This document shows, piece by piece, positions 1-13,144 of a stretch of DNA of 64,000 nt. Within the stretch, counting starts at the first letter, position 1; every line of letters begins with the position of its first letter. The notes beneath the pieces are model-generated. The model worked only from the letters and a program-made list of their open reading frames with translations. It was not told where the DNA came from and ran no database searches. Source of the DNA: Lyophyllum atratum (lineage: Eukaryota; Basidiomycota; Agaricomycetes; Agaricales; Lyophyllaceae); the NCBI GenBank assembly GCA_014905825.1, contig JACGCN010000017.1, forward strand, positions 992,001 to 1,056,000, read 5' to 3'. Position numbers and translations under genes: made by a program.

Positions 1-3000
1 AGTGTTTGTCCCTGAGCCCTGTGAGCCGTCATGGCGAACGCGGGCACAATCAGCACTTGTGACCTGTGGATGGTGCACCCGCGCTTGGTGTAAGGATGAG
101 TGAATTTCAGAGCTGTCGTGTCTGCCAAGATCGGTAGATGATTCTGGGGCAGCGGAGGCATCGCTTGCGCACTGGCCAAGGGGATGTTCAGCACGCACGA
201 TTGAAGATGACGTTCGGCACCGTCGCCTGTGTATCTAATGCGCTCAACTGTGCACTACCATTGACGACGCCACCGGCAACATCGAAGTTGCGGGACACGA
301 GTGCCGGCATACCGATGACCAACGGGAGTTGACCTAGACGATAACCAGTTCTTCCCGAATGCATTCCCCGTATTCTTTCAAGGAGGGCAGTATCTGTGAC
401 CACTTCCTTGCCGAGGCGGTCAATAGCATAATACCAGTGTAGCTCTTGCCCTGTTTCGCGCGCGAATTGCTTCGCTGCGAGTTCGTTGATCGCGTCTTTC
501 GCCGCATTGCCGTACACAATCACGGGAGCATCGAGCCACCCTTCTGCGTTCCTATTGAAAGTGTGCGGGCTCATGATCCTCTTCTCCAACAAACGGACAT
601 CAGCATCGTTACAGCGGCCTTCTCTCATCCGTTGCAGCACATTTACGAACACCAGGTTGTCATCGCCTGCCTGACGGTGCTGCTCATCCAGGCAGACGAC
701 TGTGCGTACAGACAACCAGAGCAACTTCCCCATCACAACGTCCTGAGAGGCAGCAGACGTTCCATGCGTTTTGATCTTGGCGTACAACCTCACTTCTCCG
801 ACAGGTGGCAGCTGGGCGAAGTCGCCGGCGAAAATGACGTTGATACCCCCAAAAATCGTCGCGCTTCCCGTGGCAGTGGACAACGCCCGGCTCATCTCGT
901 ACAGGAACTTACAGCCTATCATGGACACCTCGTCGATGAATAGAAAGTCGACGCCCTCCCACATCTTCGCCAGCTCTAGATTATTGGCTGACTCTGCCTT
1001 TTGACTGTTCTGCCTACCCATGCACAACGCGGAATGTAGCGTCATCCCACATATGTTTGCTGCAGCGATCCCCATGAAGGAGCAAACACGAAAACGCCGG
1101 CTCTCTTTCCTTAACACAAAAAAGTCTCGCAGCGCATTCAACACTCGCGATTTCCCTGTCCCGGCAGGGCCACCCAGGAACATCCGTAACGGCTCATATG
1201 TACCGACCTTGCCTTCTAGACTCTTCGTAGTCACAAGCGTAAACGCGCGCTCCTGCTCTCGGTTAAGAGTCCACTTCTCGACAATGCTACCCACGTCCAC
1301 ATCGTTACCCACAACGGTCATCTGCGCATCAGCTATGATCTGAGGTTCCAAAGCCACAACACGCGATGGCCCGCTGCCCAAATCGCCGCCAGCGATCATC
1401 GCCTGCAGCATCGGCTTCGTTGTCCCAACCGCGGGTGAAGCTTCCTCTTGGATCCTTCTTTTGAACGCCTTGCGTCGGTCGTCATACTCAGCCTGCCATG
1501 TGGTCTCCAGGCCATTGCCGTCGTCATTAATTTCCAGCACTTTACTAGCAGCTGAAGCAGGTTGCTCGCCTCTTACACACGTCGCGAACAATCCTCCTTC
1601 CTTTGCCTGTACCAAGCAATCCAACACACGCTGGCGATCGTTGTCATGAGCGACGGAGCTGCATTTGTCAATGGCAGCCAGGTGCGCGAGCACGGCAGTT
1701 TCATCGCCAATGTCAGCGACGCCGCCAGTCCGTCGATCACCACCACCTCTTTCTTGTTGTAGACGGTTTGCGTAACGCGCATCACGCTCATCCCGACATT
1801 CGTGAAGGATCTGCATGTTATCCATTATGGCTATGGTCTCAGGCGTGAATGTATGTCGCTGGAAGGCGTCAGACCAACTCTCAGCCCCTAACCGCAGATC
1901 ATGAACAGTTCGCCAAGGGCGAAAGAACACAAGCATCAAACGCTTGTGTCTTTCCAGGGACAGTTCCTTGTCACGACGGGGTAAGGCACGTCCTATCGGA
2001 ACCACCACGTAACGCGCCGTAGGCTGTCTGAGAACGTGCCGATGGGTGTCATAATCATCATGATCGTTCATCAGCCTGGCATGTGGGCGGACTTTTGAAG
2101 TATCACTTAGTAAGTCCAAAGCCTCGGGCAAACTCCCATGCTCGACCCGGTCACCGTCAGTAACCTCTTGTTCATTTTCCAGGTCGTCGTCTCCCGAATC
2201 ATCCGCGTGGACCTCTTCACGCCGAACCTTCCTCAGCTTCACTTTATCGATCTGCGCCGCGAAATCCCACAGTGCTAGGTTCTCCAGCATCTTCCCCCGT
2301 TTCACGTAATCAGCGACCAGCGTTGACTTAGTCACCATCTCCCCACAGTCATCGACATCAATGGACACCTCGTCGTTGTCAACAGCGTCCTTAGCAAGAT
2401 CATCACTTTCATCTTCGTTGTCCGTTTCAGGTCGGTCATCTGCCGGCGGACCGTCACTGTCACTGCTGTCAGAGTCAGGGTCTTCAGGCATATCTGTCGC
2501 ACAATCCGTGGCAGCCTGCGTCCCGTTCTCTGTCCGGTAACACTCAGGGCTAGGCAACTGAGAGTCGATGTAACCCTCGAACGACGTCCAGTAGAATTTA
2601 CGGTATTCATGGCTGGTCATGTTTTCCCCGAACCCGAGCAAAGAACTACACACTTGCTGTGCAGACAATTCCTGGTGAGATATCATAGCGTGGGCGCATT
2701 TCTGCAGCATCTTCTTAGCTTTCTCTGTCTTCAGATCATCACCAGGGATCTCCTCACCCAGCCGCCCCACCGCCAACTCCAGGGCAGCGTAGGCGACATG
2801 GGTTTTCAGCTGAGATTTCGCGATGTAATTTGTGATGTAATACAAAACGGCTTTCGCGCAGTCACCGGATCCAATGAATTTGATGTCCATATTGCACCGC
2901 ATCGTCTTTATCACAGTAGCGTTGAAGTCATTAACGAGGCCATCAAGACACCTGAGGGTAAGGACGCCAGTCTCTGGATCAATCGTAGTCAACGGGACAT

Positions 3001-3752
3001 AATTCGACGCGTCGAGATCAAACCTGCATTGACCTGTTTTCGCTGTCGAGTATTTATAACATGTAGGAGAATGCCTGTGGATCTGACATTGGGCCACCAC
3101 GTTGTGTAAGTCCATCGCGTCGTCGTCTTCGGTTGGATGATCGAGACCATTTAAACCTCGCACAGCAGCAGCACGGAATTTCGAAGAAGGCACCTCTCTG
3201 GGATTCGGGGGGGGTTCGGGGACCTCTGTTGATATCGCGTCATCTAGGTATTCTATCAACCGACGCTGGAACTCATCAGAGTTCCCAGCCAATATACGGT
3301 CCTTGATTTCATTCGGGTTGAGTGCTCCCTCGAGCCATACCAACATATGGCAATGCAAAGTGCCCCGGCCTTGCACCTCAACCACACCATAGTATCCTTT
3401 GGGAACGCCAAGTACACCTCCCGCCAGATTCCGACCGTGAGCTGTATAGCCAAGCAGTGTCTCGACGAAAGCTTCCATGTAGATGTGAAAGAACCGTGCC
3501 GCAACAACCGGGTTCCTGCCGACAAGTAAAGATTGCTCCCAGTAGTGTGGAATATCTTTTTCCGCTAGATTGTCGACATCGATATCTGAACCTGCAAGAA
3601 ACTTAACTACGGGGTTATAAACGTCGGCGGGGTTGATTGTGATAAAGAAACTCGGCAAGCCAAGGTGCATCATCATTCCTCTCATCTCATTACGCATGGT
3701 GACCTTTGCAGCCGCGGAGCCCGGGACGTGGGCGGTAATAACATTCACCTCT
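1..3752 (-). pseudogene. Helitron Rep/Pif1-like helicase, C-terminal part (cut off by chromovirus 1 and by window edge)
   Basis: This is the C-terminal part of a Helitron rolling-circle transposase. An open frame runs from 3748 down to 188. It starts with a Helitron_like_N (HUH Rep) domain: an HCH metal-binding motif near residues 132-134 and a Tyr-x3-Tyr pair near residues 304 and 308 (YITNY). An acidic Asp/Ser/Glu-rich linker follows, then a Pif1/RecD-type helicase with Walker A (GGPAGTGKS, about 1150-1180) and Walker B (FIDEVSM, about 930-960). A stop is met at 188, but helicase motif VI (PAFAMTAHRAQGQT) is readable in another frame at about 3-45, so there is a 1-2 nt frameshift or unrecognised intron near 188-200. 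The gene continues off the left edge. At 3748-3752 the frame is cut by an LTR element; the missing N-terminal parts lie at 13821-16077 and 26182-26819. In a living Helitron this protein nicks and unwinds DNA for rolling-circle transposition. Confidence 0.88.
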
Positions 3753-4428
3753 TGTTGAGGACCGCCGATAATCTAGAGATTAGATAGCGGAATTCAATGT
3801 AACGGTTCTTTAACTGATAAGTCTTTTATTAGAATCAATCTTAACTACCAACGAGTAAGTTATCTCCAACCGCCGCACTGGCGTTGACCAAATAGCAGGA
3901 CACCTGATATTTGTAAGATAATTATTTACGAGTTGTTCGACTTGCGCACTGCAAGTTTATAGTTGAGATTCACTCAAGTGTTAAAGGCAAAATCAATGTT
4001 ATAAAATGTAAGGTAAGGTACAAGTATGCTACGGTCCTTTCCTTATATACTAGTCAAGGGATCAATGAGTCATATCTTTGTGGAAGGTGCGTCCGAGTTG
4101 TCGAAGGTGCGCGCGAGTTGTCGAAGGTGCGCGCGAGTTCCTTAAGATTCTTGAATGATCCGGGAACTCGTGTGCGAACCGACCGGTTCCTGAAAGGCCC
4201 TTTGCCGGATAGCCGAATAATGACGTGTGGCAAGCTCTTGCCAAATAGCCAAACAATCGTCGTGGGAGGCCGAACCGTTGGTTGCGGTAATCTCCTTCGG
4301 CTCGGCAATATCCGAGAGGCGCATCGCGTCGGCTTTGCTCGTCGCTCGTCGCGTTGCGCTTGATGCTTTATTCTTTCATCAAGACTATAAGTAAGGGAGT
4401 TATACTATAGATAGTAGTATCCATAACA
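3753..4428 (-). repeat. 3' LTR of chromovirus copy 1
   Basis: The 676 bp LTR runs from TGTTGAGG to CCATAACA on the plus strand. It is the 3' LTR in the element's direction. A G-run polypurine tract lies just inside it; on the plus strand this is a C-run at 4432-4438. The small ORFs inside it are LTR artefacts, repeated in all four LTRs. Confidence 0.97.
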
Positions 4429-4838
4429 TAGCCCCCCCAGTCTTGATGCAGGGAATAAGTTCAGCGCGACGGTCAAAACCTAGTAGATGTAGGACCTCAA
4501 GGCCGAAAACCAGTCAGCAAAGAAAAGATAAGTTCGTAGATTGAAACAAAATCGAGTAAAAGGAAAGAAATAGATGGAGAGGATGATGGTACAACTGGTA
4601 AATAATGTCGTAAGGCGTCGTGATAGAGTAGAAACAGATAGAGAGGTGGAGAGGATGATGGTACAAATTGTAAATAAGGCGGCGGCCTAGAGAACTCGGG
4701 GGAATTAACGAGTCAGCATGAACAATGATGTAAGAAAACGCGAATATAGTAAAGAAGAAGAGAAATTATGGTAGCCGCGAGAATGCACGTTAGAGGGAGG
4801 TAAGGAGATAGATTGACCGTGAGTAAATTGCCGAGTGA

Positions 4839-5627
4839 TCAAAGGAAAAGGGTGGTAAAGTTCGTGTAGAAGGTATGGAAAGGGATTGGGAGAGCGATGG
4901 GGCCCATCTTGATGGGGATCTTGCCGTGAAGAACTTCGTTAGCGCGAATGGCGGCAGATGAGAGCGTCGGGTGGAGTATGAGGGCAAGTGAGTTGTCGAC
5001 CGCGGCAGCGTTGTAAGCGGGAAGAGGTACACGAACGATGGACTTAGGCTCCTCGACGTGCGCGACGAACTCTTCCCAAGAAAGTCCCCAATACGCTCCC
5101 CAGTTCCACTGACAATCCAATCCCTGCTTAAGCGACCTTTCGACACCTTGCGCGAGCCAGCGGACGTAATACATGGTGATGTGCTGAACGAGTATGAGGC
5201 GGTGTTTGACGTCGTAGACGCACTCAAAGGGGTCGAGCAAAGGGTTGCGCTCGGGTGACGCGAGTACGAGGGGAAGGATGGGTGGTGCGAGGTCGATGGA
5301 GTGGAGTTTGTCGAGGGAGATGGATACAGGGAGGGGTTCCGCGGACTCGAAGGGGTTGTGGTCCCAGGCAGCACACTGGATAACTTGCGCGAGCTTCGTC
5401 AGGGTAGACCAGAGGGCGGTGGCGATCTGCGGCTCGAGGGAGTAGTGTGTAACGCCGTAGTCAACGGTGGTGACGATGTCAAGAGGCGTAAAGGCATAAT
5501 CTATGAGGAAGGAACCGATTGCGCCGTGGAAAAGAGTCTTGAGGAACGGCGAGTTGACGACGCGCTCGAGTTCGCGCGTGGTGGGATTGGCGACAAAGCT
5601 GATGGCTTTAGAAGTGTTGGCGGGCAT
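4839..5627 (-). CDS. Extra ORF downstream of pol, chromovirus copy 1 (unknown function)
   Basis: A 262-codon ORF starts at the first ATG in its frame (MPANTSKAISF) and ends just before the 3' non-coding region of the element. It is almost identical to 24306-25094 of copy 2. One visible change is Thr for Ala in the HI-T/A-MYY stretch, a CpG to CpA transition. I do not recognise the family. There is no clear signal peptide or membrane helix after the ATG. It contains a Trp/Tyr-rich central block (QWNWGAYWGLSWEEF). Its place is where env would sit in an errantivirus, but nothing in it looks like an envelope protein. Confidence 0.6.
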   Translation of the reverse strand: MPANTSKAISFVANPTTRELERVVNSPFLKTLFHGAIGSFLIDYAFTPLDIVTTVDYGVTHYSLEPQIATALWSTLTKLAQVIQCAAWDHNPFESAEPLPVSISLDKLHSIDLAPPILPLVLASPERNPLLDPFECVYDVKHRLILVQHITMYYVRWLAQGVERSLKQGLDCQWNWGAYWGLSWEEFVAHVEEPKSIVRVPLPAYNAAAVDNSLALILHPTLSSAAIRANEVLHGKIPIKMGPIALPIPFHTFYTNFTTLFL

Positions 5628-5769
5628 GATGGTTGAGCAGGGAGAGAAAATAGAGGCGAGAAGAGCTGTAGAGGCGAAGAAAGCTGATATGAGAAGTGAT
5701 TGAGATCGAAGAAACTGAGAGAAAAGAAATAAATACTGCTCCTTTAAATATGCGTTCACCGCGAAATGC

Positions 5770-8700
5770 CTACCGCGTATTCCTTTGTCGAGTTGTTCTG
5801 CGGGGTTGCACCCTGACAATTTCAGAGGAATTAGCAGGTCCCTGTGACGTCTCTCCTGCCTCGTGTGTGATATTAGGGGCGCCTGATGCCTGCGGCGTAC
5901 CCGACCCGTGATGAAATGCCTCGAGGTCCCGCGTAGGTGTGATACCGAGCGAGGGAGGTGTTGTGCGGGTGATAATAGCGGGGGTTAACTTTCGCTGCTC
6001 CCAAGCCTTGATTAGTTCCGGAGCATTTTTCAGATCTCTCAAGGTTAACCACTCATCGCTTTCCGGGCCGTACCCCGTGTACCGGGTTTTGAATTCTCTG
6101 ATGCGCCGCCCGCCTCGTGCTCGCCGATACCGCTCAGCCACAATTTCTTCGACATCATATTCCAACCTGATGTCGAAGTCATCTCGGTTTAAGGATCGTT
6201 GAGGACGGTCACCAAATGCCGGAGGAGAGGGTTGGTATGCCTCGAGATGCGCGATGTTGATAATTGGATGTATTCCATAGGATGCCGGCATTCGCAAGTG
6301 ATAGGTGACTGGGCTTATCTTCCGCAGGATTTCAAAAGGTCCGTCGTAACGCATGAGCAGTTTCTGACCACGCCCTTCCTCCTTCTTTAGTAATTTCAAG
6401 GAGTGAGGATTTAGAACCACAAGATCACCTTCGTCAAACTGCGTAGTTAACCTGCCTTGATTGTATGCCCGTCGTTGGTGGACCTGTGATAATAGTAACG
6501 CCTCCTTTGCACGCGTGCGATCAGCCTCGAAATGTTCAACCATGGCGCCGGCTTTCTCGCTAAGGAGGACTGGTTGAGGGAGGTCGGATGCAGATGGTCT
6601 AGGAACGTGGGATTGATCTGCTAGCATCGTAGAACCGGTTGTTGGCGTGTATCCCCGAAGTAAGTAGGCTGGGGAAAAGGTAGTCGCGGTATGCGGAGTC
6701 GAGTTGTATGATAAGGCGAGGGCGTCCAGATGTTCTGTCCAGTCGTCCCGAGTAGGCGCGATGTAGGCGCGTAGCGCGATTTCCAGTGTCTGGTTTAAGA
6801 TCTCGGTCTGCCCGTCCGCTTGAGGATGGTAGGCAGTAGTGAGTGACCTTTGGGTTCCTAAAAGCCTACAGATCTCCAGCCAAAAATCGTTTTTCCAACG
6901 CGTATCGCGATCCGTAATAACTTGGCGAGGTATTCCATACTGACAGATAACGTGTTTGAAGAAGAGGAGGGCCGTCTCGTCCTCAGTTATGGTAGTTGTG
7001 CATGGAATGAATAGTCCGTACTTCGTGAGTTTGTCGACGATGACTAAAACATTGTCAAAACCGTTTGACATAGGAAGTTCAGGGATGAAGTCCATCGTGA
7101 CAACTTCGAATGGTTGGGATGGAATAGGGATCGGTTGTAGAAGACCCTTAGGAGCCGTACGTCTGGGCTTTGATTTCTGACAAACGTCGCAAGTGTTCGT
7201 GAATAGTTTGAGTTCGCGCGACATCCGAGGCCAGTAGTAAGTTGAAGCTAGTCGATTATAAGTCTTATGATAACCAGCGTGGGCGGCCTCGGAGATTGTG
7301 TTGTGGACCTCATTCATGATTCCACTGCGCAGGGCAGCTGGGACACAGAGGCGATTGTTCCCCTGCCAGTCCTCGAAATAAATTAGCCCATTGTCGGCGT
7401 AATGATACTGTGGGTAAAAGGGGTTCGTCCAGTTGTGCTCGCCTTTCCACTCCTTGATCACTTCTCGGAAATGCGGGTCCTCCGCGTATCCCTTGGTCCA
7501 GCGCGATATTTCTTCATCAGCGATTCCGACTAGTATAGAATATGCGCAAGAGGTGACATATGGAACTGATATCGGGTGAGCGTCGGGCTCGGAGGTGAGT
7601 AGATCGGAGTTAACATTCAGGGTGGTGCCTTGATCGTCCCTGACTTCTTCGGACATGACGTACCGAGTAGCTACTGATAAGATCTTTTCCTCGAAGCGTT
7701 CACCAAGCTCAGCATAAACGGATCGGAGAGGGTCTTCCGAGCCGTTCAATGTTAAGGTGCGTGTATCATCAGCGAATGGACCAGATTCCGGGGGCACTCT
7801 TCGGCGGAGACGCGAGATCGGGTCGACGTTGGAATGGACTCGTCCCGCGCGGTGTATGATCTTCATATTTGGGTAGGCCGAGAAAACTGTTCCCCAGGTG
7901 AGTAATCGTCTATTGACGTTTTGGAAGGTCTTACTCCATGTTAAAGCCGCGTGGTCTGTAACCGCCAGAATTTGTTCGCCTTCCAAGAATGGCTGAAATT
8001 TGATTAAAGCTTCTTTCAACGCCAAAGCTTCCCTTTCAGTTGGTGAGTAGTTTCGTTCTGCGGATTTCAGGACGCGTGACCAGTAACTGACGACTCTTTC
8101 AACATACACCGTAGTGCTTTCAAAGGTATCCCCCCACGGTCCTGGTGCCGGTACATCGTTTAGGTCTTTAGAAAGCGTAGGTATGAGATTTGGAATAGGA
8201 TCTTTATTTGCGTATGCCTTCTGGAGTTTCTCATAGGTTCGCGTACCCTTAAGATCTCGTATTAAGATGGGTTGAACCTGTTGAAGGATTCCCGCGAGTC
8301 CGTAGTCGCACGCGTCAGTATAAACGCGGTAAGGCAATCCCGGCATCGCGTAACCACGAACGGGCGCGTTGGTGAGTACCTGCTTGCAGAGATCGAATGC
8401 TTCTTGATGTAGCTCGTTCCATTCCCATTCGTTCTCTTTCTTAAGTAATTGAAAAAGAGGATGAGCAATCCACGCGTAAAACGGAACGTATGAAGAGAAA
8501 TACACCATCATTCCGAGAAATACCTGGAGCTCACTTATATTTCGAGGGACGTCTAATTGAAGTATCGCGTCTACCTTCTCTTTGTGAGTCGAAAGTCCAA
8601 GACGTGAGACCTTTTGCCCAAGCAACAGAAGCGATTGGTATGCAAAATGACACTTTGAAGGAGATAACGTGATATTAGCCGCTTCGATAGCCGCGAAGAC

Positions 8701-11700
8701 CTGATCCAGATGTTGTAGATGATCCTCAAAAGTGAGTGAGAAGACTACAATGTCATCAATGTAGACTAGGGCAAATATCCATAGGAATGGAGCGAGTACA
8801 TTCTGCATAATTCGTTGAAAGACGCTGGGGCCATTGCGGTATCCGAACGGCATTCGACGAAATTGCCATAATCCTCGATGTGTTCGAAAAGCGAGTTTTT
8901 CGGCTGCACTATCGGACATTGTGAGTTGCGTAAACCCTGCTAGGGCATCTAGTGTCGTAAGCCACTGCGATCCTGTCAAGGCTTGGAGAATGTCCTCCTG
9001 TTTGGGAATAGGAAATTCGTCGGGTATCACCATCTCATTCAGTTTTCGCAGATCGATCACCATGCGGGGTTTCTCGTTACGATAAACGATAAAGACGGGG
9101 GCCGCCCAAGGGCTCTTAGAGGGTTCAATAACGCCAAGCTTGATCCACGAATCCATTTGCTTATCGATCACTTCTCGTTTCGCCGGAGAGGCCGGAAATG
9201 GAGGTAGGGAGACAGGGGTGGCATTTGGTTTGAGAAGTATCTCTACTCGTTCATCGTAATGTCCTAATCGACCGTCTAACCCGAAAACCTTCTCGTGTCG
9301 AAGTAATAACTCCTCCATTCGTTTCCGTTGATCTGGTGTAAGATCTTTGGATATCCCGACTTCCGTGAGAAGTCGCGAGTTCGGAACCTCTTCTTGAGGA
9401 GCTTCAGAGGTCTTTGGTCCTCCCTCTAGCGGATCCTCGGCCAGGGGGTCGTCTTTCTCGGTAGCATTTCGTTGGGCCTTCGAAGAGATCTCGGATTGAC
9501 TGGTAACGTGCGATGTGTTGGATAGGCGTAAGTTTGCGTTTACGACGGTTTGGATAAGTCGTGATTGGGTTTGCGTAGCAAGCTTCTGAGAAACGGAAAG
9601 CTTACTCTCCTTATCCAACCAAGTTCGAGGATTTCGCCCCATGCCGAGGAGTTGTCCTTCCGAGATTACGACGGGTGATGCTGAGAAGTTGGCGAAATGA
9701 AGGATAGGATTTTCGCTTGAGATAAGGGTATCCGCGCTCCCGTAGAGGTTGTCGATATTTCCAGCGTAATCGATTTTTCTTTCGACGAATAGTGAGGTTA
9801 CGCCTCTTGGGAAGATCACACGTAAGGGAATAGCTTTGCTCACTCCCGGTGGTAAGACGACTCTGGAAGCGGCGCGTACTTCAGCGTTACCAGAGGTTCT
9901 AAGAAGAGTTCTTTTCTTCTTCTGGTTCTTCCTATGGGCTCGATTACGCGGGATCCGGGCATGAACCTCGTGTTGAGTTCTGATCTTGAAGGCGTGTCCA
10001 TTCTCGTCAAGAAACGAGGGAAGTGTCGAATTTACGACTGGGATGGTGCGGTCGCAGTCGCCGAAGGTGATAAAGCTTTCTCCTTCGACGCGCCGAACAG
10101 AGATCTGATATTGATCGGCGAAGTCGTTACCTAGAATAAAGGGCGTGGTCATACCTTTAACGACGTAGGCTTCTACGCTGATTTTGATCGGACCCTCGGG
10201 AGAGTGGAAGAATAAATCTAGATTAACGAATCCGGAGATGGTACTTGTCCCGGTGACCTGTATCAGGTTTATCTTCTGACCGATCCTTGGTTTGGGTTTA
10301 GCTGTAAGTGATTCAAGCATCGTCTGCGAGATTAAGGTGATATCCGAACCTGAATCGACTATAACCGCCATTGGGTCTAAATCGACACCTCCGACGGTGG
10401 CAGTGGTTTGGGTCGCCTGCGATCCTAAAAACGCGCATCCTGGGGGTCGCGACATCAGCTTCTTTAGCTCTACCGTAGGTTTCAGAGTATTTGCAGTATC
10501 ACCGCTTTGTACGAGGTAATTGCGCGCTGAGATGTCTCGAGCCAGACGTCGTCGAGATCTTCTGTTAAGAGGATGCTTGTAATTGTAGGGCGCGCATGTC
10601 GTATTTAGAGAAAGGGTGTTTGAAGTCTGCGGCGAGGCCTCCCGAGATTCGGTGAAAGAGGGTCCCTCCAGGTCTGCAGAGTCGATGGTTTCGCTTGCAG
10701 TAGGCTGGAGGGATTCATCAAAATCCTCCCTATCGGAGTCGAGGCTATAATAAAGGTTGTCATAGTCATTCTGGGCTTGAGCTTCTTCGTCAGAAGTTAC
10801 CGCTAGGTTAGTTCGAGCTGCCCGATTACCTTTAAAAGAGTGTTTGCACTCGTTGTCCCAGTGCAATTCACTTCCGCAATGGCGGCATGGTCTAGCACCT
10901 TTATCTTTCGGAGTAGCTGATCTCCTAGATACATTTGAGTCGTCCTTGGGAAATTTAGGTGGCTCGAGAGTCCTAGAGGCTCCTACTAAGTTAACGCGTG
11001 AGTTGAAACCGGAGTTGAAATTGTTTCGAGAGGTATCTCGATTAGCGCCATGGTTCCTGAAGTTGCTGTTATTGCCCGATTCGTAGCGATCCTGACGGTA
11101 GGAGTTCGAAGTCGCGGTATCTAACTTCATAAGTGTGTCTTCATGGAATCGAATGGCGGCCTGGAATTCAATTACATCTACGTAAAGTTGTGTGGTGAGT
11201 ACCGTGTTCCAGCTGGCCGGGGCGCCTTCCATGACCTCAAGAATGATTTCTGAATCGTCCATGGTGTAAACAGTATTCAGGAGTTCTGCTTTACGAATGT
11301 AATACTCGCTGGGAGTTTCTCGTGCATTACCTGACTCGCGATAACTTGCGCGAATCGCTCTAGCCTTCTGTTTATCGAGCCATTTCCTATTCATGAAATA
11401 AGAGGATATGCACGTACGAAGAGTATCCCAGTTCTTCTCAACTTCATCTCGGTAGGTGCTAGGCAGCGACCAATACCATGTTTCCGCACTCCCTTCGAAT
11501 CTTCGAGGGACTACCGTACCCAGCTGGGTAAAGATGGTGGCTGACATATGCGCGAGATTATTTACCTTCGAGAGCCATCTTACTATATTGTCCGTATTAC
11601 CATCCCACTTCGGCACATTGTTGCGGGCGTGGAGGACGCTCAGCGAGAGTTCGGTCTCCTCGGGGAAGGTTATCACCTCTGCGGTTGCCGCCATTTCCGT

Positions 11701-12946
11701 TTCCTCCATCGTCGTCGCTGGGATCATCGTCCGGAGGACCTCCGCCATTGCGACGCTGATTATTGCCCGATCGGAAACTTCCCTGCGAAGATCGGGGATG
11801 CCGAGGCCTTCTTCCTCCGTTGCCGCTGCTACCTTGATCATCGTCGTCGCTAGGATCATTGTCGGGCGGTCCTGAACGAGGCTGATGCGGCTGATGGAGG
11901 TTTCTTGCACGCGATGCAGAGGAGGCTGGCCTGTCTTGGTCACGGTGAGGCATACCAATTTCTTCAAAGGTTTCTCCGATGTTATCAAGGACTTCGCGCA
12001 TCCTGGAAGTAGGTGGGCGCGCAGTCATGAGTTGATTTCTTCGATTCTGTAATACCCTGGCTGTAGAATCGCCCTGATTGTAGATGTTCGAAATCCTAGT
12101 TGTTCGAGGTCCCCCTGTTCCCATTCTTGCGCGAGGTAGCTCTCGATCATTACTGTGTAACGTTCGTGAACGATCGGTTAAGTGTGGGGGGAGATCGCGA
12201 GCGTTTCGGGAAACATCCGAGGTTGGGGTAGTAGCCACAGATCGAACAATCAGGTCCAGGTTCCGAGGTAGATCAGTTTGAAAATTGTAGTGCTCGTCGA
12301 AGATGTGAAGGAACCGTTCTACTTCTGTTCTGAAGCAGATGGCTAGAATCTCAAATTCGTTAGCATAATAGAATTTACTGATATCTCCTCTAGTTCCCCA
12401 AGAGGGTAGTAACGGAATGGGTACCCCATTAGCTAATAAGATCTCTCCGAACTTGGACTTGATCTTGAATAACATAGACAGGATAGCGGTATAGGGCTCA
12501 CGCTTGATTCCGTATGCATTTCCTTCGCCCTCAGTGTTCACGAATAGACATTTCGAAAGGAGTTCATCGATTAAAGATGATTCGTGTTCGAATATGTCCC
12601 TAAGGTGTCTACGCGAGAACGATCTGGTAGTATGCTTAAGAAAAAGCTTGCCGAAGGATTCGGATCCGAATCGCAAGGCCGCAGCACGTCGAGCGACGAG
12701 TTCCTGATTATCGGACTGGTATGTCTGAAAAGCCTTGAGAGAGGGAAGGTCGAGGGTACAAGACGCTGGCTCCGAGATAATATCGTCCGGGGTGATGTTT
12801 CCGTTGAAAGCGTATAGCGGAGGTGTCTCGTAATCCGTGTTGATAGCGTCGGCGCTGTTAGAGTCGTGATCTGAACCCGGGAGAGGAGTGAGGGATGAGA
12901 TGTTGCTGTCCGATAAACCCGTGGAAGTGACTATCGTATCAGTCAT
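5770..12946 (-). pseudogene. gag-pol of chromovirus copy 1, broken by a 35 bp deletion in gag
   Basis: Reading starts at the ATG at 12946 and is open for about 440 codons, then leaves frame where copy 2 has 35 extra bases (18280-18314 in copy 2). The long downstream frame, to the stop at 5770, holds the zinc knuckle, aspartic protease, RT, RNase H, integrase and chromodomain as in copy 2. Translation from the gag ATG would stop at about 11597. The downstream ATG near 11988 lies in a different, overlapping frame and is not a real start. This copy could not make a full Gag-Pol by itself, although copy 2 could supply the proteins in trans. Confidence 0.92.
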
Positions 12947-13125
12947 TGTTAAAAACTTCCTAAAAGATTAGTTAGACGCTTAGTTCAATATGAATAATTA
13001 CCAAAGGTCTGAATTGCGCGACCGTGGTTGATGAGGGTTCTCCTTAGTACTTCGTGGTTCCGTGAATAGTAAGAGAGAATAGATGTGTAGCAAGATAGAA
13101 ACTGAATTACGGTTGTAGACTTCAG

Positions 13126-13143
13126 TTCCGGGTGTGTCCACCA
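13126..13143 (-). other. Primer-binding site of chromovirus copy 1 (tRNA-Ala)
   Basis: On the minus strand, one base after the 5' LTR, TGG is followed by a match to the 3' end of tRNA-Ala. It is the same 18 nt site as at 16755-16772 in copy 2. Confidence 0.85.
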
Positions 13144-13144
13144 A

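Noticed and set aside
4054..4363. Several 60-101 aa ORFs inside the LTRs, repeated near 13.5, 16.3 and 25.7 kb
   Set aside because: They exist only because the GC-rich U3 lacks stops. They lie on both strands of the same promoter DNA.
11597..12946. A separate 449 aa gag-only gene in chromovirus copy 1
   Set aside because: It is the start of gag-pol cut short by the 35 bp deletion; copy 2 shows one continuous frame.
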